From: Lepidostoma basale
Taxonomy: Eukaryota; Arthropoda; Insecta; Trichoptera; Lepidostomatidae
Direction: 5' to 3'
Assembly (NCBI GenBank): GCA_022606425.2
Contig: JAHDVF020001251.1
Span: 1,722,501 to 1,786,500 of the forward strand
Length of the DNA stretch: 64,000 nt
Positions 60,441-64,000 of the stretch are shown here, in pieces. Under the pieces are notes generated by a model. It was not told where the DNA came from, ran no database searches, and saw only the letters and a program-made list of their open reading frames with translations. The position numbers were made by a program, and so were the translations under genes. The number at the start of each line of letters is the position of its first letter. Position 1 is the stretch's first letter.

Positions 60441-61290
60441 TTCTTTTTCTTCCTTCTTGTAGACCTATGTGGTCTGTTCTCCAGAGTGTTGCTCCTCCTG
60501 TGCTGTAGATTCCCAGCTGTCCTTCCATCCTTTAGGAGGTCTTCCACGAGGACGAGTCCTATGAGGCTGATTATGTAGTGTAATATAGGGATTGATTAGG
60601 ATGATTATGTAGTGTAATCTGGTGGTGTCCATTCGTTGAACATGACCCCATCAATCCCTTTTTCGTTGTCTGCTCCATCTTATAAACATGATCAACCTCA
60701 CATATCTATCTTATTCTGGTGTTCCTCACGCGATCTCTCAGTGTCTAGCCTACTATCGTCCTTAGTGTCTTCATCTCGGAAGTCCTCAAAATTTGTTTGG
60801 TCTTTACTGTGTATGCCCTTGCTTCGATGCCATATGGTCTTACGCATGCTTAATAGATTCTCATCTTACTCTTAAAGACCATGTCTTTGTTTTTCCATAT
60901 TGTGGATTTTAGAGCGCCAGGGATTACAGCTGCCTTGTTCACTTGGGCTTGTATTTCTTCCCGCAGATTCTCCCACCAGGTCTATGCCTAGATACTTGAA
61001 GGTCCTGAACTGTTCTATGGGTTGATTTTTTATAATCAGGTTACATGTTTTAGGTGTTTTGAAAAAGGTCATATATTTGTTTTTTTTCGATAGAGATCGT
61101 CTTGTTGTATTTGTTACAGGCGTGATGTAGTCTATCTAGCATTTTTTGTCAGTCATTATCGTCTTCATAACATACCGCATTAATAATTTGCTCTCCCATC
61201 CTATATCCCAGTTGTAGCGATTGGGTCTCCTCTATAAGTTTGTCCATTATCAGATTGAACAGAAAAGGGCTTAGGCTGTCTCCTTGTCAA
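60441..61290 (-). mobile_element. LINE-K with RT motifs, longest copy
   Basis: The minus strand from 61290: QGDSLSPFLFNLIMDKLIEE (RT motif, LSP.LFN), LGYRMGEQIINAVCYEDDND (position of catalytic YADD, here YEDD), HHACNKYNKTISIEKNKYMT, then QPIEQFRTFKYLGIDLV (60872-61072), the YGVEARA region, LRTSEMKTLRTIVG, RVRNTR, and the GAAGAAG tail at 60441. This links the LINE-K fragments to a reverse transcriptase. Ala-to-Glu in the catalytic box and multiple frame breaks make it dead. Confidence 0.88.
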
Positions 61291-61662
61291 ATATGTATGT
61301 TATTTGAAAATTATAACGTACGGCATGAAGTGGTGCAAGTCTTTCTTATTTTTCACGACTTGCCTCCCTTGGTCTTGCCGCCGCAGACATTGCGGGTAAT
61401 CCTATTCCATGGCCGCAAACACAGGTAAAATAATCAGATTTCCTAAAGATATCATTACTTTGGCATTCAGCCCGAGCCACCCATTGTGTCCCCGAATATC
61501 CTCTCTATATTCCCACACCCGTACATTATGTACCCACATACATTATTGCTGGCTTTTTCTATCTCTTTTTACCTTTTCGCCTAATGCGAAAATAGCAGCC
61601 CCTAACTGAGAGAAATGAGGTAAAATTCATATGGAAGCCTTTGTAACCGCATTTGAAACAAA
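61291..61662. other. Unassigned stretch
   Basis: Short frames (62-66 codons) without domains. Confidence 0.35.
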
Positions 61663-61666
61663 TTAA

Positions 61667-62186
61667 CCCTTAAACGCATGATTTTTCCAAATTCAAAAGT
61701 AAAAATATTTTTATACAAAAATTAGGTTGAAAATGACGGGAAAAGTAATAAAAAAAATATGTAAGTTTATTTGTGGATTAATAAAAAATGGCTTGTTGCA
61801 GATATGATTTGTTACAAAAAATATAAATCAGATATGCAATTATCACAAAAAATATAAATAAAAAATTAATTAACAATGGTAGATTCACCTTTATCGAGTA
61901 TATAAATTATAAATTATTTCGTTTTATATCCAGTAGCACCAATGAATATAAATGTTGAAACTCTCAGAAATGTGACACATCTGCACCCAACGTTTTTATT
62001 TTATTTTATTAAAATGTCAATTTCTTGATTACAGAGACATCTACTCGAATAATTTAAAAACACGATGGCTCGACGTATTGTTACACTTACGCAACACAGT
62101 GCATTCGAGTTAATTTATTTCATGTATACAGAGTTATAAACGCTTAAATAAATTGTTGCAGATATACAACATAATGCATTTAAGGG
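61667..62186. mobile_element. TTAA-flanked piggyBac-like non-autonomous element, second family
   Basis: TTAA on both sides (61663-61666, 62187-62190). Ends CCCTTAAACGCATGA and, inverted, CCCTTAAATGCATTA form an inverted repeat of ~13-15 bp. 520 bp of AT-rich DNA, no ORF. The CCCTTAA start is shared with 38768/53204, but the interior is unrelated. Confidence 0.8.
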
Positions 62187-62224
62187 TTAAATACTATTAG
62201 TAATATACATGCATTCAATGCTAG

Positions 62225-62350
62225 TTAAAAGCAATGTTAGAATTTATTAAACATGCATGACACTGTCAGAACCAAACATCTCTGAACCTCTTAAGAGTAG
62301 CAAAAATGAGAGTATTGTGACCTATTGTGGGGAGAACCCTTAGAGAAGAA
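62225..62350 (+). mobile_element. LINE-K fragment
   Basis: CATGACACTGTCAGAACCAA..CTCTTAAGAGTAGCAAAAATG..GACCTATTGTGGGGAGAACC, a partial copy of 62700-62800. Confidence 0.75.
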
Positions 62351-62399
62351 TACCCATTTTTTTTTTTATTTGTCTAATATTTAAACACTCACCACCGCA

Positions 62400-62675
62400 T
62401 CTTGCGTCTGAGAAGTATAATATGATGATATCCGTCGCCATAACAAAATGTTTAACAATATCCAGACAGCTTCTCAGATGCAAACTGGTTGCAGACGATA
62501 AACCCATAGAACAGGTCATGAAGTTCGGATATCTGGGTGTGGAGATATCTAGTTGCAGCGATCTACGATATAATGAAATTAAAAAACAAACTGATAAAGC
62601 AGCAGTTATCTCCAGATGCCTAAGGGACACTGTCTGGGACATTATTGCATATGCTAGTGGAAAGCAAAGATAGAA
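62400..62675 (+). mobile_element. LINE-K fragment
   Basis: The frame 62422-62673: MISVAITKCLTISRQLLRCK, LVADDKPIEQVMKFGYLGVE, AAVISRCLRDTVW. PIEQ..F.YLG parallels 60872-61072. It covers the region just downstream of the RT core. Confidence 0.82.
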
Positions 62676-62679
62676 TTTA

Positions 62680-63080
62680 TTAACCATGCATCAGGCCCAT
62701 AATGACTTAAGCAAGAGCAGACACTGTCAGAACAAAACATCTCTTAAGAGTAGCAGAAATGAGAACATTGCGACCTATTGCGGAGAGAACTCTTAGAGAT
62801 AGGAAACCCAATGAAGAAATCCGCAAATCCTCCAAAATTGAAGACATAGTGAGATGGAGTAGACAGAGAAGACGATTCTGGAGGGACCACATCGAGAAAA
62901 TGGATCCAACAAGAATTTCTAAGATCGTGATGCACGAGACTCCAGAGGGCCGTCGACCACCAGGGCGACCACCAAAGAAATGGAGAGAAGGCTGATCGTC
63001 TTCATCACGGAAATAAAGTTGATATCCTGCATAAATAGATCGCAAGATCTTCAATCAGAAGATGAAGAAGAAGATGCATT
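62680..63080 (+). mobile_element. LINE-K 3' end, well preserved
   Basis: RADTVRTKHLLRVAEMRTLR, PIAERTLRDRKPNEEIRKSS, KIEDIVRWSRQRRRFWRDHI, EKMDPTRISKIVMHETPEGR, RPPGRPPKKWREG, stop; then CTGCATAAATAGATCGCAAG and (GAAGAT)n tail. Frame 62759-62995 is intact. Confidence 0.9.
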
Positions 63081-63085
63081 CAAGC

Positions 63086-63508
63086 TAACTAACTAACTAA
63101 CCATCGCGACGTCTCACGGAAGGGATAGGCAAAAATAATTGATTGCCACATTTTTTTCCAGACATACTTCTCGCTTCCTCAACATCGTGTTACGCACGAA
63201 CGTAGATTTGTCCGACTCCTAACGTGACCGACATTCAATATTTGATTTATTTGATCGTGACACGTTTACCTCTATTTCTAGTTCCATTTACATCGTCAAT
63301 TTATATATATTTTTTCAACATTCTTTCTTCATTCATTATTTCCATGTGTCCAAACTATCCTCATGATCCTTTCTTTATATTGTTCATAACACTATCATTT
63401 GCACTGCATTCACTTATATTTTCATTCGACACTCTGTCATACACACATTTTCAACACATTCGTCTCAGAGTTCTCATTTCTACTGCATTTTTTTTTCTTT
63501 CATCATTC
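63086..63508 (-). mobile_element. RTE-A LINE, 5'-truncated
   Basis: (TTAG)4 tail at 63086-63103, the reverse of MKEKKNAVEMRTLRRMC, VCDRVSNENI..ECSANDSV and RNRGKRVTINQILNVGHV. Several short deletions. Confidence 0.87.
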
Positions 63509-63800
63509 CATTTGATGTGATACATTACATTTTTTTTTTTTATTTCTTAGAGAAGCAAAACTTGTTTGCGTGTGCGAAACTCTTTAAAATAACAGATGTT
63601 TCCATTTTTTATTATTTAAAATGGCGTTTTACTTCAATGTTAAAGAAACAATAAAATTTTAACAATATCATATTCAAATATTTCATGTTTAAATCCAAAA
63701 ATATATGATACTAGTCACTAAATCAAATAAATCATTTTGTATGCTTCGGCTAGGTTAGTCTTGCATTTAATAAAAGGTCGAAAATAATAGAATCGAATAA
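63509..63800. other. Unassigned AT-rich stretch
   Basis: 63590-63660 (AACAGATGTTTCCATTTTTT, TGGCGTTTTACTTCAATG) is a diverged copy of the AAACAGACGTTTTCATT repeat. Confidence 0.4.
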
Positions 63801-64000
63801 TATAGACCTTAAACTGAGAATACTCCTCATCAAGACCTAAGTATGGAGTATCTTGATGTACAGCTTGGAGACATGGTGCCTATCCGAAAGAGATAAACGG
63901 AGACTAGAGGCTTTTGAGATGTGGTCCTATAGAAGACTATTTGGAATTTCCTGGAGAGACTACATTACAAATGAGGAGGTTCTCCAAAGAATCGAAGGAG
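63801..64000 (+). mobile_element. LINE C-terminal fragment running off the window
   Basis: ENTPHQDLSMEYLDVQLGDM (frame broken), then KRRLEAFEMWSYRRLFGISW, RDYITNEEVLQRIEG. This is the classical SLETW..RLEAFEMW..YRR motif of RTE/LINE-type C-termini. Family assignment to LINE-K is not certain. Confidence 0.8.

Overview
This window reads as animal, most likely insect, non-coding nuclear DNA. It is AT-rich and carries many dead transposable elements and microsatellites. It shows no operons, ribosome binding sites or bacterial gene spacing, and I found no convincing host gene. The mixture points to an insect, and I lean towards Lepidoptera: Hsmar1/cecropia-like and other mariners, RTE-type LINEs ending in short tandem repeats, L2/CR1-type and jockey-like LINEs, a tRNA-derived SINE, and TTAA-flanked elements. 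That assignment is inference from family resemblance, not from a diagnostic gene.

The dominant component is one RTE-like LINE family, called RTE-A here, with more than 50 fragments on both strands. They share a reverse-transcriptase C-terminal region containing YGSEAW, WFGHMER, GRPRKTWHDQIN and ACMTRCMNVEEA. The 3' end runs GGGGAGACGGCGTGATGG and then (TTAG)n. A sister subfamily, RTE-A2, has (TTG)n or (TTTG)n tails. Every copy is 5' truncated. The longest (44111-45160, minus) reaches back past the YADD motif into the RT core. A second abundant LINE (LINE-K, GAA-repeat tail), an L2/CR1-like LINE with a conserved 3' hairpin, a jockey-like LINE (GATTT tail) and two further LINE families (RTE-F, LINE-E) fill much of the rest.

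Several nested structures can be read to the base. Mariner 1 (1062-2353) lies in a jockey-like 3' UTR. Mariner 2 (9142-11789) holds two LINE insertions. A TTAA-flanked piggyBac-like element (38768-39576) lies inside an L2 that lies inside a LINE-K. Its inverted sister (53204-53989) split an RTE-A2 at TTAA. A TA-flanked inverted-repeat element (42287-43151) contains a Transib-like insert (42494-43001). RTE copies interrupt older RTE copies with target duplications of 7 and 11 bp.

The most interesting candidates are two. The first is a six-copy, roughly 150-620 bp non-coding element that borrows the last ~75 bp and TTAG tail of RTE-A and carries a strongly base-paired ~60 nt hairpin (for example 45636-45695): a probable RTE-parasitic SINE-like family. 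The second is a scattered set of hammerhead-ribozyme-like cores (CTGANGA, short stem, GAAAC, often GTC), of the sort reported in Penelope-like elements and related retroelements. Between the repeats are apparently single-copy stretches, some GC-rich (8085-8330, 13342-13935, 32930-33250, 35880-36130, 55915-56100, 58850-59050), where any regulatory content would sit.
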